NCBI RefSeq assembly: GCF_006381105.1
Contig: NZ_VDET01000007.1
Location: forward strand, 460,072-524,071
Source: Flavicella sediminum
Lineage (GTDB): Bacteria; Bacteroidota; Bacteroidia; Flavobacteriales; Flavobacteriaceae
Length of the DNA: 64,000 nucleotides
Reading direction: 5' to 3'
Shown: in pieces, positions 9,730-17,488 of the stretch
Numbering within the stretch: the first letter of the stretch is position 1
How the letters are laid out: each line of letters opens with the position of its first letter
Made by a program: the position numbers and the translations under genes
The notes under the pieces: generated by a model
Database searches by the model: none
What the model was told of the DNA's origin: nothing
The model's input: the letters and a program-made list of their open reading frames with translations, nothing else

Positions 9730-11438
9730 TTCCTTTTGTTTTCGAACCTTTTAATTAACTCATTTTCCTTCTCACTTGTAAGAAATTCATTTATTTTCTT
9801 ATCCAATTGATTGGAAAACTCAACTTCTGAATATGTTTCTTCAGTTCTAACTAAGGTGCCTTTATCTCTGTTCTCATTGGATATATTATCCATTCCAAAA
9901 ATTGGTGAAGTCAAAATAGTATTTGGCAGTAATTCTTCTAAATATATTTTATCATCAACTCTTTCTACAAAAGTCCCTTTCAACCTATCAATTTTCACAA
10001 CACAAACAACAGCATTTTGGGGAGCCCCCAGTAAAGGTATTGGACTATGTGTTGAAACAATAAATTGAAGTTTAGGAAATGTATCTGACAATTGATTTAT
10101 TAACTCTAATTGAAGTTTTGGATGTAGATGGATATCTATTTCATCTATTAACACCACACCCGTATAATCTGCTAAATCTGATATATCTGGCTGCTGCTTA
10201 TTTAAGCGTATTAGAAGATCCATTATTAAAGAAACAAAACTTCGAGTACCTGAAGGCAATTTCTCAAAAGGCATTCCTTTTTTTAAACCTTCAGTATTAT
10301 GGGATGATTCAAAAAACAATAATTTACCTTTACGGTCTTCTTCTATATTAAAAATGTTTGGTAAGATCAGTAGTAAATTACTAATTAATACGTCCCTATA
10401 AAGCTCTTGATACTTAGCCTTAGTATGAAATGGATAATCACCACTCAAGTCTTTAAGAACTCCTATAGGATTAAAAAGACCAAAAGTAGCTTTATCATGA
10501 TCATCTAGTGAATCATTAATTATTCCAATATCGCTTGCTCCATCTGTAACAATTCTAATAGGGCCATAGCACGCAAAACCTTTCGTTAATATTTTTTTAT
10601 CAAAGACCTGAGAATTTGGAGTTACTATAACAGGTGACAAATCATTGTTCTCTGTATGAAGTTGAACCCTAATTTCATATTCACCGTAATCATGTCTACT
10701 GGCTATAGGTTCATTCTTATCATTGTTTTGACACAACCCAGTTGCAATTGCTTTTAATACAGATGTTTTTCCAGAACCGTTTTCTCCAGTCAAATAAATC
10801 CATTTCGTTTTTAATGGAATATTCAGAATAGCAACATTTTTAATAGGTCCAAAATTTTGAATTTCAATATTTTTTAACGAACCAAAATGTTTTAAATTGT
10901 CTTTCCTTCTCTTTTGAAATGTTTTTATTTTTTCTAATTGTTTATTAAAATCACCAGGATATATAAATTCCATAGGTTTAGCATACTCTGAAGCTGTATA
11001 TTTATTATCTGGAGACTTAATATATTTATCTATTATTGGTTTTTCGTTTTTTAAAAACAATTTCAAAGATTCTATGTAATCTTTAGTCTTAAATTTTCTC
11101 GAATACCCATAGTAAGATTCCTTTACTTTCACATCTTCCAATAACCTCACGTCAAAGAAATCATTATGTCCTGAAACATCACTATTTCTGAATTCCAAAC
11201 TAGAATTACCATGCTTATTTATTTCAAAGAAAATTCTTGGCGTTTTACTCTTCCAATCCGTTCCTCTCCAAAATGACACTGCTAGATAATCATCGCCTCC
11301 TAAAAACCAATACCCTTTATCTAATTTCTCAGCCCTATTAATTTGTCTAAAAGCAAATAAAAAATTGTCATCCATTTTATGATGCTCCATCAATAAATCA
11401 AAAACATCTTGATGAATTTGTGACATTGTCTTTTTCAT
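9726..11438 (-). CDS. AAA15/RecF-like ATPase, Septu PtuA-like, with extra N-terminal domain
   Basis: With the ATG at 11438 the protein has 570 residues. A strong AAAGGAGAG lies six bases upstream, which favours this start over an earlier in-frame TTG. Residues 1-180 form an unassigned domain (YWFLGGDDYLAVSFW, then alternating beta strands). The ATPase half has Walker A GENGSGKT at 218-225, a signature-like LPSGTRSF at 394-401, Walker B VVLIDE at 428-433 followed by IDIHLHP, and STHSP further on. In Septu, such an ATPase forms a complex with the HNH nuclease. The long N-terminal domain is unusual and may be the sensor. The gene is preceded directly by the 120-aa unknown gene. Confidence 0.75.
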   Translation of the reverse strand: MKKTMSQIHQDVFDLLMEHHKMDDNFLFAFRQINRAEKLDKGYWFLGGDDYLAVSFWRGTDWKSKTPRIFFEINKHGNSSLEFRNSDVSGHNDFFDVRLLEDVKVKESYYGYSRKFKTKDYIESLKLFLKNEKPIIDKYIKSPDNKYTASEYAKPMEFIYPGDFNKQLEKIKTFQKRRKDNLKHFGSLKNIEIQNFGPIKNVAILNIPLKTKWIYLTGENGSGKTSVLKAIATGLCQNNDKNEPIASRHDYGEYEIRVQLHTENNDLSPVIVTPNSQVFDKKILTKGFACYGPIRIVTDGASDIGIINDSLDDHDKATFGLFNPIGVLKDLSGDYPFHTKAKYQELYRDVLISNLLLILPNIFNIEEDRKGKLLFFESSHNTEGLKKGMPFEKLPSGTRSFVSLIMDLLIRLNKQQPDISDLADYTGVVLIDEIDIHLHPKLQLELINQLSDTFPKLQFIVSTHSPIPLLGAPQNAVVCVVKIDRLKGTFVERVDDKIYLEELLPNTILTSPIFGMDNISNENRDKGTLVRTEETYSEVEFSNQLDKKINEFLTSEKENELIKRFENKRK

Positions 11439-11444
11439 GATATA

Positions 11445-11453
11445 CTCTCCTTT
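11445..11453 (-). promoter_or_regulatory. Strong Shine-Dalgarno deciding the PtuA-like start
   Basis: The minus strand reads AAAGGAGAG six bases before the ATG at 11438. Bacteroidota genes often lack such sites, so it is a good argument for this start and suggests the ATPase is initiated independently within the operon. Confidence 0.65.
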
Positions 11454-11459
11454 AAACAA

Positions 11460-11822
11460 TTAATAAACAACCTCCTTCACTACAAACCCACTAAAATCAA
11501 AACCAGTACCACCAGATTTTACGTCTTGTAAATATTTGAAGTTTTTATCTGCTGAGATTTCTAAGTCTACTGCGTTTTTATCTTCTCTAATCTTAAAGTT
11601 ACTTTGCATACTTCCAACAAAACCTTTAGGTAGTTTTACCCAAAGAGCATGACTCTCTGTATTTAATAACAAATGAACCTCATCTTTAAACTTATCTACC
11701 CCAATATTAAACCACCAAACTTCTTTGGACTTATTTATTTTAGAATAGCTAGTACTACTGCTTGTTAAACCAATACCTTCTGTATTGTTGATATACTCAA
11801 TTATCTCTTTTTTCGTTTTCAT
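11460..11822 (-). CDS. Hypothetical 120-aa protein between hsdS and the PtuA-like gene
   Basis: I do not recognise this family. The protein is short, soluble and beta-rich, with EVWWFNIGV, EVHLLLNTE, ALWVKLPKG and a C-terminal GTGFDFSGF. It starts ten bases after the hsdS stop and ends one base before the alternative TTG of the ATPase frame, so it is firmly inside the operon. Its strand pattern resembles the extra N-terminal domain of the ATPase, which suggests a related fold or a partner role, but that is only an impression from the sequence. Confidence 0.7.
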   Translation of the reverse strand: MKTKKEIIEYINNTEGIGLTSSSTSYSKINKSKEVWWFNIGVDKFKDEVHLLLNTESHALWVKLPKGFVGSMQSNFKIREDKNAVDLEISADKNFKYLQDVKSGGTGFDFSGFVVKEVVY

Positions 11823-11831
11823 AGCAGCATT

Positions 11832-13094
11832 TTAAAAGATTTGATTGATGATACTTTTTTGAATGTTTTTGGAGCTTTCAATTGAATAATCAATCAATTT
11901 CCTGTTTTTCTCAACTTCGGTCAAAACTTCAATAACCCTTTCTTGTTCAATTACAGAATCAGGAATTGCCAGTTTAAAACCTCTTTGTGAAGTTATACCT
12001 ACATAGGCTCTTGTTGATTGAGAACTTAATCTCAATATTTGATTTTGAAAATAGCTTGAATTAAAAACGTAGTACAAAAACTTATGCTTTAACTTACTTT
12101 CATTAGTACGATACAATGTAACTTGAGGCGTCAACATTAAATACGGATAATCAATTTTGTCGGGTACAATCGCGACTTCACCTACGGTTCCCTTATGACT
12201 TAACAAGACGTCATTTGGATAGGAAAACCCAATTCGTAGTTTGTCCGTAATCGATCGAGGAAGTTTTTTTGATTTGTTGAAATCAATTTCCCCATCAATA
12301 AGAGTATTCGCCATAATGAAAGGAATACCTTCATCTACATAATCTGCAGATTTTGGATGAATTTCACCATGGTTTCCATCTTGGACTTTAATTATTGCTT
12401 CGTTCCTTATAAGATCTCCAATAGTTGTGATATTCCATCTTTCGGCAACATCACGCTTTAGGTTTTCAGAAAAATTTACTTGATTATTCAGCCCTTCAAG
12501 AACTAAATTGCTTTTTGATACTTCGTATTGAACATTTGCAACATTTTTCAATTCAATCTCCTTCTCAATCACTTCATCCATAGACCACAATAATTCTGCT
12601 AATTTAACTTGCTGGTCTTTTGGTGGCAAGAGGAATTCGTATTCTGCTAAATCACGCCATTTTACCCTTTTCGACATTGTACCAGCCGCATTAGAGTTCG
12701 CATAGTCCCAAAGTGCATTAGAATTCATTAAAAAAGCTAAAAAACCAGGTTCAACTTTATCATGATTTTCTCTTAACACAAAGGCATCTCCAGAACAACA
12801 ACCATCAAAATCAACTAAAGAAGCTCTTCTTAAATAAGCATTTCTACGAGCAAAAAGAATATCTCCAGCCTGAAAGGCCTTAGCTGATGATGCTAAACCA
12901 TCCGTAGAATCCCAAAATTTAATTTTAATATCACCAGAAACAAAACTTCTCAAACTAACAAAACGATCATACTCCGATTTACTTGGATTGTCAACACGTT
13001 TTAAAATATCAGTAGCTAGATCACCTAATTTTGTAGGAGTCCAATTTGTTTTGTCTAGGTTTAACACTTTATTATCTACTATAGTATTAATCAT
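11832..13094 (-). CDS. hsdS: Type I restriction-modification specificity subunit HsdS
   Basis: This 420-residue protein has the two-fold layout of HsdS: target recognition domain 1 (about 15-150), a conserved helical spacer (LLPPKDQQVKLAELLWSMDE), target recognition domain 2 (about 215-375) and a second spacer (IEQERVIEVLTEVEKNRKL). It chooses the bipartite DNA sequence methylated by HsdM and restricted by HsdR. Its ATG overlaps the end of the upstream hsdM by eight bases, which implies coupled translation. The two recognition domains differ in sequence, so an asymmetric target is expected. It carries no invertible repeats that I can see. Confidence 0.9.
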   Translation of the reverse strand: MINTIVDNKVLNLDKTNWTPTKLGDLATDILKRVDNPSKSEYDRFVSLRSFVSGDIKIKFWDSTDGLASSAKAFQAGDILFARRNAYLRRASLVDFDGCCSGDAFVLRENHDKVEPGFLAFLMNSNALWDYANSNAAGTMSKRVKWRDLAEYEFLLPPKDQQVKLAELLWSMDEVIEKEIELKNVANVQYEVSKSNLVLEGLNNQVNFSENLKRDVAERWNITTIGDLIRNEAIIKVQDGNHGEIHPKSADYVDEGIPFIMANTLIDGEIDFNKSKKLPRSITDKLRIGFSYPNDVLLSHKGTVGEVAIVPDKIDYPYLMLTPQVTLYRTNESKLKHKFLYYVFNSSYFQNQILRLSSQSTRAYVGITSQRGFKLAIPDSVIEQERVIEVLTEVEKNRKLIDYSIESSKNIQKSIINQIF

Positions 13095-14550
13095 TTGATA
13101 AAGTTTTAAAAAGTGTATTCATAGATTTTTTTAATGTTTTGGAACTTTTTTTCCAATCTGAAAGTAATACATCAAAATCCTCTTCTATAATTGCATCTTC
13201 TTTTACAAATAACTGTACGCTTAAACGTATGTTCTTATCTTTTAGGATTTCTTGTTTATCTACAATAGTAGCAAAGTTTTTCTCACCTTCAAAGTTTAAG
13301 TAAGCATTATGGATACGTTCTATATGGTGAGGATCTAAGTAACTAATCGTTTTTTCATTTCTCACTTCATCTACAGCCTGAATAAATAAAACTTTATTTT
13401 TCCTTTCAGCTGGTTTATTATTATTCGTAATCAATAGACATGAAGTCATGGAAGAGTTATAAAATAAGTTCGGCCCTAGGCTTATAACACACTCTACAAC
13501 ATCTTCTTCAATCATTTTTTCACGCATTTCTGCTTCTTTATCTCTAAACAACACCCCATGAGGCCAAAGAGAAATAGAACGACCATTATCATCATCCAAA
13601 CTCTTTTGTATATGTTGCTGAAAAGCATAATCTGCACAACCCTGTGGTGGTACTCCCCATAAATTACGTCCAAACGGATCATTTGCAAAAGATTTTTGGT
13701 CCCATACTTTAATCGAGTATGGAGGATTGGCCAATATTACATTGAATTTTTTCAATTCATCATCATGTATAAAAGCAGGATCCGCCAAGGTATCACCACG
13801 TACAATACTAAATTCTTCTATACCATGCATAAACATATTCATACGAGCAATGGCAGAAGTTATTAAGTTAATTTCTTGTCCATATAACTTAAGCGTACGG
13901 TATTCTTTTCCTTCACTTTTTAAATGCAAAGCACAGTTTAATAGTAAACCTCCAGAACCACAAGTAGGATCGTATACAGATTCTCCTGGCTGTGGGTCCA
14001 TTATTTTAGTCATTAAGGTTACTACAGTCCGGTTGGTGTAAAACTCCGCTGCTGTATGTCCACTATCGTCTGCAAATTCTTTAATTAAGTATTCATAGGC
14101 GTTTCCTAATTTATCATCAGGAATATTACTTAAGCTTAATATATGCTTAGAATAATGTTCTACCAAATTGGTCAACGTTTCATCACTCAAACGGTTTTTA
14201 TTGGTCCAAGCTGCATCTCCAAAGATACCATACAAGGTTTCAGGATTCGCCTGTTCAATGATACGCATGGCATCTTGCAAGGCCAAACCTACATTTGTAG
14301 TTGTTTCTCTAACATCATTCCAATGTGCTCCTTCAGGAACCTGAAAATGGTGGTTTTCTGCAAAGGATGCAAACTCTATATCTCCATCAGATTCTTTTAA
14401 CGCATTTTGATACTCTTCATCGTATACATCACAAATACGCTTAAAGAATAGCAATGGGAAAATATACTGTTTGTAATCTCCTGCATCTATAGTACCACGC
14501 AATTGTACAGCGGCACCCCACAGGTATTTTTCTAATTCTTTTTGTGTCAT
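13087..14550 (-). CDS. hsdM: Type I DNA methyltransferase subunit HsdM, second copy
   Basis: This N6-adenine methyltransferase of 487 residues has the N-terminal helical HsdM domain, the SAM motif I DPTCGSGG at 194-201 and catalytic motif IV NPPY at 275-278. It is clearly paralogous to the gene directly upstream, and the two are colinear throughout. They differ at informative sites: YTNRTVV here against YTPRSVV in the neighbour, and NPPY against NPPF. Its start codon overlaps the neighbour's stop by one base (TAATG). Two distinct M subunits with one S subunit suggest a heterodimeric methylase, which is inference. Confidence 0.9.
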   Translation of the reverse strand: MTQKELEKYLWGAAVQLRGTIDAGDYKQYIFPLLFFKRICDVYDEEYQNALKESDGDIEFASFAENHHFQVPEGAHWNDVRETTTNVGLALQDAMRIIEQANPETLYGIFGDAAWTNKNRLSDETLTNLVEHYSKHILSLSNIPDDKLGNAYEYLIKEFADDSGHTAAEFYTNRTVVTLMTKIMDPQPGESVYDPTCGSGGLLLNCALHLKSEGKEYRTLKLYGQEINLITSAIARMNMFMHGIEEFSIVRGDTLADPAFIHDDELKKFNVILANPPYSIKVWDQKSFANDPFGRNLWGVPPQGCADYAFQQHIQKSLDDDNGRSISLWPHGVLFRDKEAEMREKMIEEDVVECVISLGPNLFYNSSMTSCLLITNNNKPAERKNKVLFIQAVDEVRNEKTISYLDPHHIERIHNAYLNFEGEKNFATIVDKQEILKDKNIRLSVQLFVKEDAIIEEDFDVLLSDWKKSSKTLKKSMNTLFKTLSND

Positions 14551-16031
14551 TATAAAAATGTTTTCAAAATAGCTTTAAACTTCTCTTCTGCTTTTAAACT
14601 TTCATCCCATGCTGTTTTTAAATCAGACAAGGCTTCTTCTACAGAAGGTAAATTGTCTTCAATAATTTTTTCAACGTACAAAGGAATGTTTAAATTGTAA
14701 TCGTTTTCTTCTAAATCTTTATGGGAAGCTACTTTTACAAAATTCTCCACATCTTCAAAATTTTGATACCATTCAAATATTTGATCTACATGATTCGATT
14801 CTAAATAGTTTTGAGCCCTTCCCACACGTACCTGATCAGAAGCATCTATGAACAATACCTTGTTTTTCTTTGCAGTAGGTTTATTATGTTTAAACACCAT
14901 GACACAAGCAGCTAACTGAGTACCATAAAAAATATTAGATCCCAAACCAATTACAGCTTCTAACAAATCTTGTTCTAACAAAGCTTTACGAATTTTACCT
15001 TCGGCACCTTTACGGAACAAAGCACCATGAGGTAACACTACAGTCATACGCCCATTTTCCTTCATTGAAGAAATCATATGTTGTACCCAAGCCATGTCTC
15101 CATTTCCTTTAGGAGGAACACCAGCAATATTTCTACCAAAAGGATCGTTTGCCCAAACATCTGCTCCCCATTCTTTTAATGAAAAAGGTGGATTCGCTAT
15201 TACACAGTCAAATTTCTGTAAACCATCTGCCTCAAAAAATGCAGGATCTCTTAGTGTATCCCCTCTTTTAATATCAAAGTCTTCTATACCGTGCAAAAAC
15301 ATGTTCATACGGGCAATAGAACTAGAAGTTAAGTTCTTTTCTTGTCCGTATATTTTAAGTGTCCTATAATCTTGACTGTGTTCTTTTAAGTGATCAACAC
15401 ATTCTAGTAGCATTCCTCCAGTACCACAGGCAGGATCATAAATTGTTTCTCCTTCTTTGGGATCTAAAATCTGCCCTAATAAATGTACTACAGAACGAGG
15501 TGTATAAAATTCACCCGCTTTTTTATTGGTTAAATCTGCAAAGTGTTTTATCAAATACTCATATGCATTCCCCAACAAATCAGGATCTACATTGCTGTTT
15601 GATAAATTGTATTGAGAAAAATGCTCAATCAAATCAATCAACAATCTATCCGAGAGTTTGTTTTTATTGGACCACTGAGCATCACCGAAAATACCATATA
15701 AAAACTGCTGATTTGCTTGTTCTATATTTCTAAGTGAACTCTCTATTGCAAGTCCAACATTAGAAGTTGTTTCTCTAATATTATTCCAATGGCATCCATC
15801 TGGCACATCAAAACGATGAAACTCGGGTAAAGAAGCGTATTCTGTATCCCCTTCAGATTCCTCTAAAGCTATTTGGTACTCTTCATCGTATACATCAGAG
15901 ATACGTTTAAAAAAAAGTAATGGGAATATATATACCTTAAAATCAGATGCATCAACCGGACCTTTTAAAATCCATGCTGCTTTTTCTAAATATTTTTCTA
16001 ATTGAGATAAAGTTATTTTTTCTTTAATCAT
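14550..16031 (-). CDS. hsdM: Type I DNA methyltransferase subunit HsdM, first copy
   Basis: This 493-residue N6-adenine methyltransferase is the first intact gene of the minus-strand train. Visible elements are the N-terminal HsdM helical domain, the conserved AGEFYTPRSVV segment at 172-182, SAM motif I DPACGTGG at 199-206 and catalytic motif IV NPPF at 280-283. It matches the textbook HsdM more closely than the downstream copy. With HsdS it methylates host DNA and forms the core that recruits HsdR. The gene begins 30 bases after the end of a frameshifted remnant, so the promoter probably lies upstream of that remnant. Confidence 0.92.
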   Translation of the reverse strand: MIKEKITLSQLEKYLEKAAWILKGPVDASDFKVYIFPLLFFKRISDVYDEEYQIALEESEGDTEYASLPEFHRFDVPDGCHWNNIRETTSNVGLAIESSLRNIEQANQQFLYGIFGDAQWSNKNKLSDRLLIDLIEHFSQYNLSNSNVDPDLLGNAYEYLIKHFADLTNKKAGEFYTPRSVVHLLGQILDPKEGETIYDPACGTGGMLLECVDHLKEHSQDYRTLKIYGQEKNLTSSSIARMNMFLHGIEDFDIKRGDTLRDPAFFEADGLQKFDCVIANPPFSLKEWGADVWANDPFGRNIAGVPPKGNGDMAWVQHMISSMKENGRMTVVLPHGALFRKGAEGKIRKALLEQDLLEAVIGLGSNIFYGTQLAACVMVFKHNKPTAKKNKVLFIDASDQVRVGRAQNYLESNHVDQIFEWYQNFEDVENFVKVASHKDLEENDYNLNIPLYVEKIIEDNLPSVEEALSDLKTAWDESLKAEEKFKAILKTFL

Positions 16032-16061
16032 ATTTTGTTAATTCCTGTTTTAGGATATTTT

Positions 16062-16424
16062 TTAAGAGATAATTTGATAATTACGACTATCTTTCATTTT
16101 CATGACACCTTCGTGTTCAAATAATTTACCCACAGCGTGTACTTTGCAAGGTTTAGCATTAAGCTCGCTAGGAAAACAGTCTTTAAAAACTGCTCTGTTG
16201 TAAATATTGTTATTCTCTATAGCAGCGTCCCAATATGGTTTCCAACATTTCAAGTGGAATATTTACAATACTAGCTGTACCCTCTTGAATCCTTCAACAT
16301 TGCTATAATTCTTACATTTATAGGGTGGTATTTCTCTTACAAATTTTAAATTTTTATCAGGTGTTAATTGTAGCTCCGACTTTATGCTTTTTTTCAATAA
16401 TTCACTTGCTTGATTCCAATTCAT
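16062..16424 (-). pseudogene. Twice-frameshifted remnant of a ~120-aa conserved protein
   Basis: The frame from ATG 16424 (MNWNQASELLKKS...) meets a TAA at 16263-16265. Conserved-looking sequence continues in a second frame (EGTASIVNIPLEMLETI) and then returns to the first (WDAAIENNNIYNRAVFKDCF to NYQIIS) until the stop at 16062. One lost A and one gained T in short homopolymers explain both shifts, and the total length of 363 bases is a multiple of three. The reconstructed product resembles uncharacterised small proteins with a PCxVHxVGKLFE-like segment. Either the gene is dead or the assembly has two errors. It lies just before hsdM in the same orientation. Confidence 0.6.
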
Positions 16425-16666
16425 ACATCTTCTTTTTTTTTCAAAAACAAAAACAGCTACATAAAAACAAATCCCCCCCTTAGAAAGTATATTAAATAGA
16501 GTGATATTAAGGAAAATGTATAAATAAAGTATTGTTTTTCATAACGCAAGCAATATACATTTTTTTCTACTAATTTTTAATTCGATGATTGAAATTTGTA
16601 TTTGCTAAAACAGAATTTACTGAGTAAACAATCTCCTTGTGCAATCATCTCATCCTACAAGAAATC

Positions 16667-17488
16667 TTATTTAGTTTGATAATATTTCATTGCGTCTAAG
16701 GACAGTTTTTTTTCATACACGTTGCCTTTATACGCAATCACACTTTTTTTAATTTGTCTAATTTCAATTTCAATTTGATTTTCTTCATTCTCATATTCTA
16801 ATTGCAGAAACATAATTGAACGTTTGTGTAGTTGCATACTATTAGCTTCAAAATCGTAAAAGGTACTAGTTCCTTTTTGTTTGTTAAAAAACACCGCAAA
16901 ATCAGATTGGTTTATTTTACTTAAAATTGGTCTGTTTTTATGAGGTATTTGTACTACCTCATTATTCATTAATTTATGTGTCTGTGTAATCTGATAACCC
17001 GAAAATGATTTATTCTTACGGTTATTGTTATCTATTTGATCTTTAGGATTAAAATACTCTTTTGATAAATCATTATAAAAACACTCAAAATCAACTGTTT
17101 CTATTTTTTGAATTTTTGCTTTTTTATCATTTAAAAAAGAGATGCCTTGATGTGTTATTTCATACACTATATTTCCTTCCTCATAATGTTCTTCTATTAA
17201 TTCCTGTTTAAGTAAATAGTGAATTTGCATTGTGGTAAAGTCACTTTCAGTTATGCCCAAAAAATCACAAATTCCCTTATGCGTCTTTATTTTAGAGTGA
17301 ATTAACTCTAAAATAATTTTACTAAACCGATCTATTTCAACAAAATTTTCAACTACAATTTTTTGTTTACAATACCAAAAAGGAATAAAAACCTCCGTTA
17401 TATTTTTAAGTTCAAAACCTTCTGTGCTTCTATGATTTTTAAATTTATTATAAACACTCTGGTAATCTCTTTTTTCCTTTTTAAGCAT
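16667..17488 (-). CDS. Winged-helix-like protein of unknown function, partner of the helicase
   Basis: This 273-residue protein has a central segment (about 70-135) that reads as a winged helix: a helix-turn-helix stretch ICDFLGITESDFTTMQIHYLL followed by a hairpin-like EGNIVYEITHQGISFL. The rest has no family I recognise, and no PLD-type HxK nuclease motif is present. Its ATG overlaps the helicase stop by eight bases, so the two proteins are translationally coupled and probably act together. If the helicase is Mokosh-like, this gene occupies the position where a nuclease subunit would be expected. Confidence 0.7.
   Translation of the reverse strand: MLKKEKRDYQSVYNKFKNHRSTEGFELKNITEVFIPFWYCKQKIVVENFVEIDRFSKIILELIHSKIKTHKGICDFLGITESDFTTMQIHYLLKQELIEEHYEEGNIVYEITHQGISFLNDKKAKIQKIETVDFECFYNDLSKEYFNPKDQIDNNNRKNKSFSGYQITQTHKLMNNEVVQIPHKNRPILSKINQSDFAVFFNKQKGTSTFYDFEANSMQLHKRSIMFLQLEYENEENQIEIEIRQIKKSVIAYKGNVYEKKLSLDAMKYYQTK

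Noticed and set aside
8827..11438. Retron with PtuAB effectors
   Set aside because: No reverse transcriptase gene or retron RNA-like structure is present near the ATPase-HNH pair.
16667..17488. PLD-type nuclease MkoB
   Set aside because: No HxKxxxxD motif is found in the 273-residue protein.
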